Shown here piece after piece: positions 16,598 to 31,199 of a stretch of DNA of 64,000 nucleotides. Each line of letters starts with the position of its first letter. Positions within the stretch are counted from its first letter, which is position 1. Origin of the DNA: Rhodanobacter sp. LX-99 (GTDB lineage: Bacteria > Pseudomonadota > Gammaproteobacteria > Xanthomonadales > Rhodanobacteraceae); NCBI RefSeq assembly GCF_018599185.1, contig NZ_JAHFVL010000001.1:744001-808000 (forward strand), read 5' to 3'. A program made the position numbers and the translations under genes. The notes under the pieces were generated by a model. The model saw nothing but the letters and a program-made list of their open reading frames with translations, did not search any database and was not told the origin of the DNA.

Positions 16598-17913
16598 TCA
16601 AGCCGGCAATTGCGCGATCAGCAAGCCCGACAGATGCTTGCGCAGCGCCTCGTTCGGCAGGTCGTCCAGTACGGCACGGCAGAACGCGGCGGTCAGCAAC
16701 GCACGCGCCTCGGCCAACGGGATGCCGCGCGAACGCAGGTAGAACAGAGCGCGTTCGTCGAGCTGGCCCACGGTGGCGCCATGCGCGGCCTTCACTTCGT
16801 CGGCGTAGATTTCCAGCTCCGGCTTGGTGTCGATCTCGGCGGTCGGCGACAGCAGCAGGTTCTTGTTGTTGAGGCTGGCATCGCTGCCGTCGGCGCCGGG
16901 GGCCACCACGATCGCGCCGCGGAATACCCCACGCGCGCGGTCGTTGGCGACGCCGCGCCAGTTGGACGTGGAGGTGGTGTGCAGCGCCTGGTGGCGGATC
17001 GCCAACTGGGTATCGACATGCTGGCGGCCGTGCGGCATGAACGCGCCACGGGTATGCAGCTGCGCCGCGTCGCCGACCAGCTCGGCCTGCAGGTCGTGCC
17101 GCACCAGCGCGCCGCCCAGCTCCAGCACGTGCAGCAACGCCTGTGCGCGTGCGTGCAGGCGCAGGCTGCTGCGGCGAATCAGGTTCGCGCCGGGCGCGGC
17201 GTTCTGCAGCACGGCGTGGTGAAGCTGCGCGCCATCGCGCAGCACGATATCGCTGACCAGGGTGGCCAGTTGGGCCTGTTCGCCGCTGCTCGCGTAGTGC
17301 TCGACCAGGCTCAGCGAGGCGCCCTCGCCCAGCTCGATCAGGTTGCGCGCATGCCAAGCCAGTTCGGCTTCGGCCGCGGCACCGACGAAGACCATGTGCA
17401 CCGGCGCACTGATCTTCGCGTGGGCGGCGACCCGCAGCACCACGCCGTCGCCGGCGCTGGCGGCGTTGATCCGCACGAACGCATCGGCGGCTTCGCGGAC
17501 ATGCCCGACCAGGGCCGGCCGCGACAGCGCGAAGCGCAGCGGCTCCGCATCGCCGCGCAGCGCCTGCGACAGCGGCTGCAGCGAAAGCCCGTCGGGCAGC
17601 GCATCGGACGCCGACAGGTCGGCGCGGAACACGCCGTTGACGAAGACCAGCCGCGGCCCGTCGACGCCGGGCAATGCGAACGTCGCCGCATCGACGACAC
17701 GCGTTGCGGCGGCGGCATCGCCAGCGGCGAAGCTGCGCTGGCCGAGTCCGCGCAACGCGGTGTACTTCCACGCCTCGACCCGCGTATCGGGCAGGCCGCC
17801 GGCGGCGAACGCCGCGCGATTCTCGCGCCGCGCCGCGTCCAGCCAGGCGATGCCGCTGTCCGGCAGCGGGGCGTCGAGCAGCGACGCAACCAACGGCAGG
17901 GATGCCGGCTGGC

Positions 17914-17917
<4 letters not shown>
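16598..17917 (-). CDS. sufD: Fe-S cluster assembly scaffold subunit SufD
   Basis: A 439-residue SufD with the right-handed parallel beta-helix core shared with SufB. The N-terminal helical region carries RVEAWKYT at about residues 42-49, a conserved SufD motif, and the C-terminal part has SNWRGV and GQLDERALFYLRSRG. It forms the SufBC2D scaffold on which clusters are built. ATG 17917 overlaps the sufC stop by 4 nt, so synthesis of C and D is coupled. Confidence 0.95.
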
Positions 17918-18693
<776 letters not shown>

Positions 18694-18712
18694 GTTTGTT
18701 CCTGGTCTTGAG

Positions 18713-18822
18713 CCCCTCTCCCGCCGGGAGAGGGGTTGGGGTGAGGGTTCGGCTGGAACGGAATACACGCTCCGCCCGTACCCTCATCCGCCCTGCGGGC
18801 ACCTTCTCCCGGAGGGAGAAGG
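18713..18822. repeat. REP-like doublet between sufB and sufC
   Basis: Two hairpins face each other: arms 18713-18722/18726-18735 (CCCCTCTCCC and complement, 10 bp) and arms 18802-18810/18814-18822 (CCTTCTCCC and complement, 9 bp). Between them, GGGTGAGGG at 18739-18747 is nearly complementary to CCCTCATCC at 18781-18789, so the whole unit can fold as one larger structure. This layout is like the paired palindromes (BIME/MITE-like) scattered in Xanthomonad genomes. It lies inside the suf operon and could change sufB versus sufCDS stoichiometry. Confidence 0.7.
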
Positions 18823-18829
18823 GAAAACA

Positions 18830-20304
<1,475 letters not shown>

Positions 20305-20308
<4 letters not shown>

Positions 20309-20793
20309 TCGGTGGTGATCCGGCGGGCTTTCGCCGGCATGGCGATCTCGCTCAGCGGCACGGCGGTGATCCTGCGCGATGGCCGTGGCGGCTGCGGCTT
20401 GAGCATGTCGGCCAGGCTGACCGCGCGCAGTGCGTTGTCCAGCACGTTGTTGACCAGTTGCCAGCTGCCGCGCACGCCGCATTGCGACTCGCGATCGCAC
20501 TGGCCTTCGGCCACGCTGCACTCGGTCATGCCGATCGGGCCTTCCAGCGCCTCGACGATCTCGGCCAGCGAGATCTCGCCGGCCGGCCGGGCCAGCCGGT
20601 AGCCGCCGTTGACGCCGCGGAACGACTCGACCAGCGCGGCATGGCTGAGCGCCTTCAGGAGCTTGCTTACCGTAGGCAGTTCCAGCCGCGCCTCGTCGGC
20701 GATCTGCACCGTGCTGAGCACCTCGGTCGGGTGCGCGGCGATGCAGGTCATCACCACGGTGGCGTAATCGGTCAGTCGGCTGACGCGGAGCAT
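20305..20793 (-). CDS. Rrf2-family Fe-S regulator of the suf operon (SufR-type)
   Basis: A 162-residue Rrf2-family repressor. The winged helix-turn-helix occupies about residues 1-80. Three cysteines at about C92, C99 and C105 ([15 protein letters not shown]) match the [2Fe-2S]-binding cluster of IscR and related proteins. Its place as first gene of sufR-B-C-D-S and the dyad 25 nt upstream of its start fit autoregulation: cluster-loaded protein represses, apo-protein releases. Annotators call this family member the SUF system Fe-S cluster assembly regulator, which is not the cyanobacterial SufR. Confidence 0.92.
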
Positions 20794-20817
20794 GGGGGGC
20801 GCTCGGGCTGGCTATTT

Positions 20818-22698
<1,881 letters not shown>

Positions 22699-22706
22699 AC
22701 GAAAAA

Positions 22707-22728
22707 CGGCCCGGTACAAACCGGGCCG
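22707..22728. terminator. Bidirectional terminator between murU and secF
   Basis: An 8-bp GC-only stem (CGGCCCGG 22707-22714, complement 22721-22728) with loop TACAAA. On the minus strand the stem is followed by a U5 tract (plus strand GAAAAA at 22701-22706), which makes it a good intrinsic terminator for the secD-secF transcript. On the plus strand the tail CTGTGTTT is weaker. Confidence 0.8.
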
Positions 22729-22753
22729 CTGTGTTTCGACAGAGTCGGTGCGC

Positions 22754-23716
22754 TTACGGACGTCGCGCCAGTTCCGGGTTTTCCCTGGTCACCGGCATCA
22801 GGTCCTTCTTCGACACGCCCAGCCACAGCAGGATCGGGCTGGCCACGAAGATCGAGGACAGCGTGCCGACCACGATGCCGATCAGCATGGTGATGGCGAA
22901 GCCGTGCACCGCGGTGCCGCCGAAGAAGTACAGCGCGCCCATGGTGATGCCGGTGAACAGCGAGGTGATGATGGTTCGCGACAGCGTGTTGTTGATCGAG
23001 CGGTTGAGGATCTCCTCCGGCTCGGCCTTGCGCGCCAGCCGGAACAGTTCGCGGATACGGTCGAACACCACCACCTTGTCGTTGATCGAGTAGCCGATCA
23101 CCGCCAGCACCGAGGCCAGCACGGTCATGTCGAACTCGCGCTGCACCAGCGCAAGGATGCCCAGCGTCACCAGCGTGTCGTGCACTTCGGTAGCCACTGC
23201 GGCAATCGCGAAGCGACGCTCGAAGCGGATCCACAGGTAGAACATGATGCCGAGGATCACGAACACCGCGGCCACCGTGCCGTCGCTGCGCAGCTCCTGG
23301 CCCACCTGAGCGCTGACGTAGTCGCGGCTCTTCAACTTCGCGTCCGGACGGGCCACGTGCAGCACCTTGATCACGTCGGCGGCGATGCGGTCGAGATTGA
23401 ACTTGCCGGCAGCGTCGACGGCGCCGGGGTCGTCCTTCGGCTGCAACCGGATCGACACCTCGCGGGTACCACCCAGGCTCTGCACCATCGCATTGTGGAT
23501 GCCGCCCTTCTCCAGCGCGCCGCGCACCTCGGAGATTTCCACCGACTGGTTGTAGTCGACCACCATCGACACGCCGCCGGTGAAATCCAGACCGTAGTTG
23601 AGACCCTTGAACGCGATCAGCCCGATCGAGGCCACCATCAGGAAAATAGCGATGGCAATGGTGTATTTGCGCATCCCCAGGAAGTGGATGTTGCTGTCGT
23701 GATTGAAAATTTCCAT
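22754..23716 (-). CDS. secF: Protein translocase subunit SecF
   Basis: A 320-residue inner-membrane protein with six expected transmembrane helices. The first helix (about residues 18-36) is followed by GLNYGLDFTGG, the D2-type motif of SecF, and later VHDTLVTLG and SINDKVVVFDRIRE, all diagnostic. With SecD it uses the proton gradient to finish protein export through SecYEG. It starts 9 nt after the secD stop. Confidence 0.96.
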   Translation of the reverse strand: MEIFNHDSNIHFLGMRKYTIAIAIFLMVASIGLIAFKGLNYGLDFTGGVSMVVDYNQSVEISEVRGALEKGGIHNAMVQSLGGTREVSIRLQPKDDPGAVDAAGKFNLDRIAADVIKVLHVARPDAKLKSRDYVSAQVGQELRSDGTVAAVFVILGIMFYLWIRFERRFAIAAVATEVHDTLVTLGILALVQREFDMTVLASVLAVIGYSINDKVVVFDRIRELFRLARKAEPEEILNRSINNTLSRTIITSLFTGITMGALYFFGGTAVHGFAITMLIGIVVGTLSSIFVASPILLWLGVSKKDLMPVTRENPELARRP

Positions 23717-23725
23717 GGGGGTTCC

Positions 23726-25618
23726 TTAGACCGACAGCGTCTTGAGCTTGCGGTGGCCGTGGATCGCCGCAGTGAATGCGTGAGTCAGCGTCACCGAGGT
23801 GAACAGCGAAGTCAGGATGCCGATCAGCAGCGTCACGCCGAAGCCCTTGATCGCGCCGGTACCCATCGTGGTCAGCGCCAGGGCGGCGATCAGGTGGGTG
23901 ACGTTGGCGTCGAGAATGGTGGACCACGCCTTCTCGTAACCGGCGCGAATCGAGGCGTGCGGGCTTGAGCCGTTGCGCAGTTCCTCGCGCACGCGTTCGC
24001 AGATCAGCACGTTCGCGTCGATCGCCATGCCCAGGGTCAGCACGATGCCGGCCACGCCCGGCATGGTCAGGGTGACGCCGATCAGCGACATCACCGCCAG
24101 CAGGATCACCAGGTTGAAGAACAGCGCGATGTCCGCGACCAGGCCGAACAGCTTGTAGTAGACCGCCGCCGCCAGCAGCACCAGGGCCAGGCCGAGCAGC
24201 ACCGCCTTGAAGCCCTTGTCGATGTTGTCCTGGCCCAGGCTGGCGCCGATCACGCCTTCCTCGACGATGTCCATCGGCGCGGCCAGCGCGCCGCCCTTGA
24301 GCAGCAGCGCCAGGTCGGAGGCTTCCTTCGGGCTGCCCAGGCCGGTGGTCTGGAACTGCTTGCTGAAGGGGCTCTGGATGGTGGCGTCGTTGATCACCGT
24401 CTCGGTCACCTTCGGCACACGCACTTCCTTGCCGTCGATCACCTTCGTCTCGTAGACCTGCTCCACGTACAGCACCGCCATCGGCTTGCCGACGTTGGCA
24501 TTGGTGAAGTCGCCCATCTTCTTGGCGCCGGCGGCGTTCAGGGTGACGTCGACCTTCGGCGTGCCGCTCTGCTGGTCGATGCCCGACGAGGCGTCCACCA
24601 GCTGGTTGCCGGTCACGATGATCTGCTTGCTCACCAGCACCGGCCGGTTGTCTCCGCGCATGTAGTACAGGTTCGCGTCCGGCGGGATGTTGCCGGTGCG
24701 CGCCGCTTCCACCGCGCGGGCATCGCCGGGCTGGCCGATGCCGGGGCGGTACTGCAGGGTGGCGACCGCGCCGATCAGCTTCTTCGCCTCGGTCGGGTCC
24801 TGCACGCCGGCCAGCTCGACCACGATGCGGCTGTCGCCCTGCTGCTGGATCAGCGGCTCGGACACGCCCAGCGCATTGATGCGGTTGCGCAGCGTGCCCA
24901 GGTTCTGGGTGATCGCGCTGCGCGACAGCTCGCGCAGCTTTTCCGGCTTGATCACCACGTTCAGCACGAAACGGTCGCCGGTGCTGGCGCCATCGGCCAC
25001 GTTGAGGTCGGTGTATTCATTGGCGATCGCGTCGGACGCGGTCTTGCGGTCGGCGTCCGAGCGCAGGATCACCGCGATGCCCTGGCCGCTTGCCGCGCTG
25101 CGGGTGACCGACTCATAGCGGATGTTCTTGTCGCGCAGCAGGGAACGGATATCGTCCGCGTAGCTGTTTTCCTGCTTCTCGATCGCATCCTTCTGGTCGA
25201 CCTGCATCAGGAAGTGCACGCCGCCCTGCAGGTCCAGGCCCAGCGGCATCGAGCGGGCGCCGATCGCACCCAGCCAGCTCGGCACGTTGGACTGCAGCTT
25301 GAACGCCACCGTGTAGCCGTCGCCCAGCGTCGCCTTGATCTCGTCCAGGCCGCTCTTCTGCACATCGGAGTTGGCGAACGTGGCCAGCAGGTGATCGCCT
25401 TCGACGAACACGTCGGTGACCGCGATCTTCTTCGCCGTCAGCGCCGCCTCCACCTTCTGCTGCACCGCCTGGTTGATCGGCGGCGCGTCGCGGTTGGCGG
25501 TGACCTGCACGGCCGGCACCGGCGGGAATGCATTCGGCAACGCGTAGATGATGCCGAACAACATCACCAGCGCGACCAGCGCGTACTTCCAGCGAGGAAA
25601 ATCACTCATGCCTTGCAT
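23726..25618 (-). CDS. secD: Protein translocase subunit SecD
   Basis: A 630-residue RND-fold membrane protein. An N-terminal helix (about residues 10-30) is followed by the periplasmic P1 domain opening with PLGLDLQGGVHFLM, and the C-terminal half has the PGVAGIVLTLGMAIDANVL helix region and the ALTTMGTGAIKGFG segment found in SecD. It forms the SecDF-YajC complex. ATG 25618 is given; ATG 25609, three codons later, is the more usual MSDFP-type start. Confidence 0.96.
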   Translation of the reverse strand: MQGMSDFPRWKYALVALVMLFGIIYALPNAFPPVPAVQVTANRDAPPINQAVQQKVEAALTAKKIAVTDVFVEGDHLLATFANSDVQKSGLDEIKATLGDGYTVAFKLQSNVPSWLGAIGARSMPLGLDLQGGVHFLMQVDQKDAIEKQENSYADDIRSLLRDKNIRYESVTRSAASGQGIAVILRSDADRKTASDAIANEYTDLNVADGASTGDRFVLNVVIKPEKLRELSRSAITQNLGTLRNRINALGVSEPLIQQQGDSRIVVELAGVQDPTEAKKLIGAVATLQYRPGIGQPGDARAVEAARTGNIPPDANLYYMRGDNRPVLVSKQIIVTGNQLVDASSGIDQQSGTPKVDVTLNAAGAKKMGDFTNANVGKPMAVLYVEQVYETKVIDGKEVRVPKVTETVINDATIQSPFSKQFQTTGLGSPKEASDLALLLKGGALAAPMDIVEEGVIGASLGQDNIDKGFKAVLLGLALVLLAAAVYYKLFGLVADIALFFNLVILLAVMSLIGVTLTMPGVAGIVLTLGMAIDANVLICERVREELRNGSSPHASIRAGYEKAWSTILDANVTHLIAALALTTMGTGAIKGFGVTLLIGILTSLFTSVTLTHAFTAAIHGHRKLKTLSV

Positions 25619-25719
25619 CCATCAAAGCCGCGGCAGCAGGCCGCGGCGGTAGCAACAATCGGGAAATAGCCGCGTGGGAGGGCACCGCCGCAAGCTGCCG
25701 GGGCGCTCCGAACCCGTCC

Positions 25720-26052
25720 TCAGACGGACTTCAGCGAGCCCTTGGGCAACACCTGCTGGACTGCGCCCTTCTGCACCTTGACCTTCACGTTGGCCGCGAT
25801 CTCGACCGTGATGAACGTCTCGCCCACCTCTTCCACACGCCCGGCGATGCCGCCGTTGGTGACCACCTCGTCGCCCTTGGCCAGGCCGGCGATCAGCGCG
25901 CGATGCTCCTTCTGCCGCTTCATCTGCGGGCGGATCATCATGAAATACATCAGGCCGAACAGCACCACCATCATGATGATCATGGACATGCCGCCGCCGG
26001 CGGGCTGCGGAGCAGCGGCCTGGGCGATCACGGGAGAGATCGGAAAACTCAT
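25720..26052 (-). CDS. yajC: Sec translocon accessory subunit YajC
   Basis: A 110-residue protein with one N-terminal transmembrane helix (about residues 22-41) followed by MMIRPQMKRQKEH, the YajC signature, and a small basic cytoplasmic domain (GDEVVTNGGIAGRV). It accompanies SecDF. It lies between tgt and secD as in most gammaproteobacteria. Confidence 0.95.
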   Translation of the reverse strand: MSFPISPVIAQAAAPQPAGGGMSMIIMMVVLFGLMYFMMIRPQMKRQKEHRALIAGLAKGDEVVTNGGIAGRVEEVGETFITVEIAANVKVKVQKGAVQQVLPKGSLKSV

Positions 26053-26231
26053 GGTTTGTCTCGCAAGTTATGGCGCCGCCGTAGATTTCAGCTGAACGCC
26101 CGATAAAAGATTCTCGATTATGCCATGCACCCCCGGGCCGTGCACGGTACCCCTGGCACCGCCGCAGCCGGCCGGCCGATCACTACTGAGGGCGGCCAAC
26201 GTCCGATGCAAGGCCCCGGGGGCTCGCACCC

Positions 26232-27386
<1,155 letters not shown>

Positions 27387-28418
27387 TCAGCCGCCCCGCG
27401 GCAGGATCAGCATCGCGTCTCCGTAGGAGAAGAAGCGGTAGCGCTGCTCGACCGCATGCCGGTAGGTGTCGAGGACGAACTCGCGCCCGGCCAGCGCGGA
27501 CACCAGCATCAGCAGGGTCGACTGCGGCAGGTGGAAGTTGGTGATCAGGCCGTCGATGCTGGTGAAGCGGTAGCCGGGGAAGATGAAGATCTGCGTCTCG
27601 CCGGCGAACGGGTGCAGCTCGCCGTCCTTGCTCGCGCTTTCCAGCGCACGCACCACGGTGGTACCGACCGCGATCACCCGCCCGCCGTTCGCGCGGGTAC
27701 GGCGGATCTGCCCGATCAGGTGCGCGCCGACATTGAGCCACTCGCGATGCATGTGGTGGTCCTTCAGGTCGTCCACGCGCACCGGCTGGAACGTGCCGGC
27801 GCCCACATGCAAGGTGATATAGCCGAACTCGATGCCGCGCTCGCGCAGTTTGGCCAGGATCGCCTCGTCGAAATGCAGGCCGGCGGTGGGCGCGGCGACC
27901 GCACCGGGCTCGCGCGCGAACACGGTCTGGTAGCGCTCCATGTCGCTGGCGTCGGCATGCCGCTCGATGTACGGCGGCAACGGCATCTCGCCCAGCTTCA
28001 GCAGCAGTTTTTCCAGCGGTTCCGGCGCCTCGAAATGCAGCCGGAAGAAACCTTCGTCGCGGCCCAGCACCACCGCATGGCTGCCGTCGGCCAGCTCGAT
28101 CCGTGCACCTTCCTTCGGTTTCTTGCTGACCCCCAGTTGCACCGTGGCCTCGTGCGCGCCGGTGACCCGCTCGATCAGGATCTCCACCGCGCCGCCGGTG
28201 TCCTTGCGCCCGTACAGCCGCGCCGGCAGCACGCGGGTGTCGTTGAACACCAGCAGGTCACCGGGGCGCAGGAAGTCGGGCAGCTCGCGGAACATGCGGT
28301 CCTGCCGCGACTGCGCCGCCACGTCGAGCAGCAGCATGCGGCTGGCCGAGCGCTCGGGCAACGGGGCCTGCGCGATCAGCTCGGGCGGCAGTTCAAAATC
28401 GAAATCGGACTTCTTCAA
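27387..28418 (-). CDS. queA: S-adenosylmethionine:tRNA ribosyltransferase-isomerase QueA
   Basis: Adds the epoxycyclopentane ring to preQ1 in tRNA. The family N-terminus ([16 protein letters not shown]) begins right at a TTG at 28418, giving 343 residues. A TTG at 28439 would add seven residues with no family counterpart, and no ATG is available upstream. Internal motifs include [21 protein letters not shown], and [16 protein letters not shown] start for this enzyme is therefore likely. It heads queA-tgt-yajC-secD-secF. Confidence 0.93.
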   Translation of the reverse strand: MKKSDFDFELPPELIAQAPLPERSASRMLLLDVAAQSRQDRMFRELPDFLRPGDLLVFNDTRVLPARLYGRKDTGGAVEILIERVTGAHEATVQLGVSKKPKEGARIELADGSHAVVLGRDEGFFRLHFEAPEPLEKLLLKLGEMPLPPYIERHADASDMERYQTVFAREPGAVAAPTAGLHFDEAILAKLRERGIEFGYITLHVGAGTFQPVRVDDLKDHHMHREWLNVGAHLIGQIRRTRANGGRVIAVGTTVVRALESASKDGELHPFAGETQIFIFPGYRFTSIDGLITNFHLPQSTLLMLVSALAGREFVLDTYRHAVEQRYRFFSYGDAMLILPRGG

Positions 28419-28485
28419 GAGGGTATTCGGCCAGCGCAAGTAAGCGGGGCATTATCCCGCAGCGAGCCGGTTCTTGCGCGGCGGC

Positions 28486-29088
28486 CTACAGCCAGCCCTT
28501 CTGTCGCGCCAACCGATAAGCCTCGATGCGATTGGCCACACCGAGTTTGCCGATCGCCTCGGACAGGTAATTGCGCACGGTGCCATGCGACAGGTTCAGT
28601 TGCGCGGCGATGTCGCCGGCAGACTGGCCCTCGCCGGCCAGGCGCAACACCTGGCGCTCGCGGTCGTTCAGCGGGTCGGCTTCGGACCATGCCTCCAGCG
28701 CCAGCTGCGGATCGATCGCGCGGCCGCCGCGGTGCACCGTGCGCAAGGCCTCGGCGAGGTTCTCGGCGGGCGCATCCTTCAGCAGGTAGCCGGACACGCC
28801 GGCATCCAGCGCACGGCGCAGGAACCCGGGCCGCGCGAAGGTGGTGACGATGACCACCTTGATCGGCAGCTCCTGGCGCTGGATGCGCTGCGCCAGCTCC
28901 AGCCCGGTCAGGCCGGGCATCTCGATGTCGGTGACCAGCACGTCGGGCTTGAGCCTTTGAATGTCCCGCCACGCCGCTTCGCCGTCCGCGGACGAACCGA
29001 GCACCTCGATGTCGGATTCAAGCTTGAGCAGGGCCGAGAGCGCCCCCCGAACCATCGCCTGGTCTTCGGCCAGCAATACGCGAATCAT
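28486..29088 (-). CDS. NarL/DesR-like response regulator
   Basis: A 200-residue regulator. The receiver domain has the acidic pocket (E8-D9), phospho-acceptor D54 (VLVTDIEMPG), conserved Thr near 82 and Lys at 104 (LLKDAP). A LuxR-type helix-turn-helix follows at about residues 138-195 (LNDRERQVLRLAGEGQS). DNA binding should be switched by the adjacent histidine kinase, 54 nt upstream. The pair is downstream of an ABC-2 exporter, as in DesKR-type and bacitracin-type systems where the kinase monitors the membrane and the regulator controls the exporter. Confidence 0.9.
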   Translation of the reverse strand: MIRVLLAEDQAMVRGALSALLKLESDIEVLGSSADGEAAWRDIQRLKPDVLVTDIEMPGLTGLELAQRIQRQELPIKVVIVTTFARPGFLRRALDAGVSGYLLKDAPAENLAEALRTVHRGGRAIDPQLALEAWSEADPLNDRERQVLRLAGEGQSAGDIAAQLNLSHGTVRNYLSEAIGKLGVANRIEAYRLARQKGWL

Positions 29089-29142
29089 GCCATCACCTGC
29101 TCGTCGAAAAAGGAAGGCTGGCGGAGGACGGCACCGCGCCGC

Positions 29143-30363
29143 TCAAGCCGCAGGATAGCCGGGTGTGGCCTGTGCCGACGACGCGGCTGCCGGCGGATGC
29201 CGCGGGGCCTCCACCAGGCGCAACACCGGCACCGGCACGACCACCCGCAGACGCGTGCCGTTTCCGCGCGGCGACTCGACGCTCAGGCTGCCGCCCATGG
29301 CACGCACGCGCTCGCGCATGCCGCTCATGCCATTGCCGTCGCCGGCGATGCCGCCGCGGCCGTTGTCGCTGATCTGCATGCAGACGGCGGCGTGCTCCCG
29401 TGCCAGCTCGATCCGCACGCAGCTGGCATCGGCATGACGGGCGACATTGGTGACCGCCTCACGCAGCACCAGCGACAGGCCGCGCTCGATCTCGCCGGGC
29501 ATGTCGAGCGGCGGCGAACCGTACTCCAGATGCACGTGGGAGGATTCCAGCAACAGGCGTGCCGCCGCCAGTTCGGCCGCCAGGTCGGTGGCGCGGATGC
29601 CGGTGACCGCGCTGCGCACCTCGGCCAGCGCGTGGCGCGCGACCTTCTCGGCCTCCTCCACTTCGCGTTTGGCCGCATCGACGTCGCGGTCGAACAGCTT
29701 GCGCGACAGCTCCAGCTTCAGCGTGATCAGCGACAAGGTATGGCCGAGCAGGTCGTGCAGATCGCGCCCGATCCGTTCGCGCTCCGCCGTGGCGGCGAGC
29801 CGGCGCACCTCGTCGTGCGAGAGGCTGAGGGCTGCGTCCTTCTCCTGGTGGATCTGCTCGACCGTGACGATGGTGCAGATGACGAACACCGTGACCGGCA
29901 TGATCACCAGCAGCGATTGCGGGTAGCCGATCCACCAGGCCAGCGCCACGTAGATGGCGTTGAGCAGCACCACCTGGATCACGTAGCTGCGAAAGTGCCG
30001 TATGTCGCAATGACTCAGCATCACGCAGGCGTACACGAAGTAGCTGAGGCCGCTGGGATACCAGCGCAGCAGGCCGAAACACAGCGCTGCCATGCCCCAC
30101 GCATAGAGATGTGCGCTCCGCCGCGGAGCGAGCTGCAGCCTGGCGAACAACAACAGGAACACCGGGTACGAACCCAGCGTGCACAGCAGCCACGTCAGGG
30201 TGTAGCCGCGCAGGCCATGGTCGAACAGCGGCGTGATGAAGATCCACAGCGACCACAGCAGGTGCACGCTGTCAGCCCACGGCGACTTGCCCCGGCGAAG
30301 GTCGTCGGCCACCGCGGAATCGGGCGCCGGCGCGAACCATCGGGCGATGAAGGCGGGGCTCAT
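29143..30363 (-). CDS. DesK-like sensor histidine kinase
   Basis: A 406-residue membrane kinase with about five hydrophobic segments between residues 33 and 168 and no large periplasmic domain. The HisKA_3 phospho-acceptor is H203 in ERERIGRDLHDLLGH, a motif also used for phosphatase activity in this family. The ATPase domain has the N-box-like LREAVTNVARHA and the G-box DNGRGG and GMSGMRER. DesK itself senses membrane thickness; here the signal is not known. It is followed by its cognate regulator and preceded by the ABC permease. Confidence 0.9.
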   Translation of the reverse strand: MSPAFIARWFAPAPDSAVADDLRRGKSPWADSVHLLWSLWIFITPLFDHGLRGYTLTWLLCTLGSYPVFLLLFARLQLAPRRSAHLYAWGMAALCFGLLRWYPSGLSYFVYACVMLSHCDIRHFRSYVIQVVLLNAIYVALAWWIGYPQSLLVIMPVTVFVICTIVTVEQIHQEKDAALSLSHDEVRRLAATAERERIGRDLHDLLGHTLSLITLKLELSRKLFDRDVDAAKREVEEAEKVARHALAEVRSAVTGIRATDLAAELAAARLLLESSHVHLEYGSPPLDMPGEIERGLSLVLREAVTNVARHADASCVRIELAREHAAVCMQISDNGRGGIAGDGNGMSGMRERVRAMGGSLSVESPRGNGTRLRVVVPVPVLRLVEAPRHPPAAASSAQATPGYPAA

Positions 30364-30406
30364 GGCGTGGTCACCACTGGGGATCGGATCTGCACGGCAT
30401 GCTACT

Positions 30407-31198
30407 TCAACCGTGCCGGCGCAGGCGCCGCGCCGCCATCAGAACAAGCACCGCGGCAAAACCGACGAGCACCAGCACATGGCCCGGCAGCGGCCCCTTG
30501 TTCATGCCCACTGCCGCCAGCGCCAGCATGTCCAGGTGGTAGCTCGGCCACACCGGCGCGATCTGCTGCAGGAATTTCGGCAGCATCGGCAACGGGATCC
30601 ACAGGCCGGACATGAACGACATCGGCAGGTAGATCAGCTGCAGCATGCCGGGTGCGCCCTGGCCCTTGATCAGGGTGCCGACGAACATGCCCAGTGCGCA
30701 GAACGGCAGCACGCCGAGCATGCCGGTGAGCAGCAAGACGATGGCCTGGAAAGGATTCAGCGTTACATGCCCCAGCGACAACGCCATCGCCAGCAGCAAC
30801 AGGATCACCACTCCGGCAGCCACCATCGCCATCAGCATCTTGCCCAGCAGGTAGGCGCCGGGCGGCATCGGCAGCGCGCGCTTGAAGGTCAGCAACCCGC
30901 CGTCGCGCTCCAGCGCCAGCGACACGCCGAAACCGAACAGGCCCGGGCTCATCACGCCGAACACGCCGTAGCTGGCCAGCAGGTAGCGCGCCGCGTCGGC
31001 ACCGTTCGACTTCGCCATCAGCACGCCGAACAGCAGGTAGAACATCGCCGGGAACAGCATGATCGGCAGCATGAAGCCGGGCGCGCGCATGTAGCGCAGG
31101 CATTCGCTGCGCGCCTCTTCGAGATAGGCACCGAGCACCCGGCGGCGCGGCATGTCGATGGCAGGTGCCGATGCGGAGACGGAAATGGCGGTTTGCAT
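30407..31198 (-). CDS. ABC-2 type transporter permease
   Basis: A 263-residue membrane protein with six predicted helices, the first at about residues 40-62 (APGFMLPIMLFPAMFYLLFG) and the rest between 110 and 258. The sequence fits ABC-2 permeases of the NodJ/DrrB/YadH kind. It starts 1 nt after the ATPase stop and forms with it a two-component exporter. Substrate unknown; the DesKR-like system downstream suggests lipids, a membrane-active antibiotic or a membrane-stress response. Confidence 0.87.
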   Translation of the reverse strand: MQTAISVSASAPAIDMPRRRVLGAYLEEARSECLRYMRAPGFMLPIMLFPAMFYLLFGVLMAKSNGADAARYLLASYGVFGVMSPGLFGFGVSLALERDGGLLTFKRALPMPPGAYLLGKMLMAMVAAGVVILLLLAMALSLGHVTLNPFQAIVLLLTGMLGVLPFCALGMFVGTLIKGQGAPGMLQLIYLPMSFMSGLWIPLPMLPKFLQQIAPVWPSYHLDMLALAAVGMNKGPLPGHVLVLVGFAAVLVLMAARRLRRHG

Positions 31199-31199
31199 G

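Noticed and set aside
22707..22728. The murU-secF hairpin as a repeat element
   Set aside because: The GC stem with a U5 tail on the minus strand directly after secF is explained fully as a terminator.
28419..28439. TTG at 28439 as the queA start
   Set aside because: The extra seven residues are not part of the family N-terminus, which begins at the TTG at 28418.
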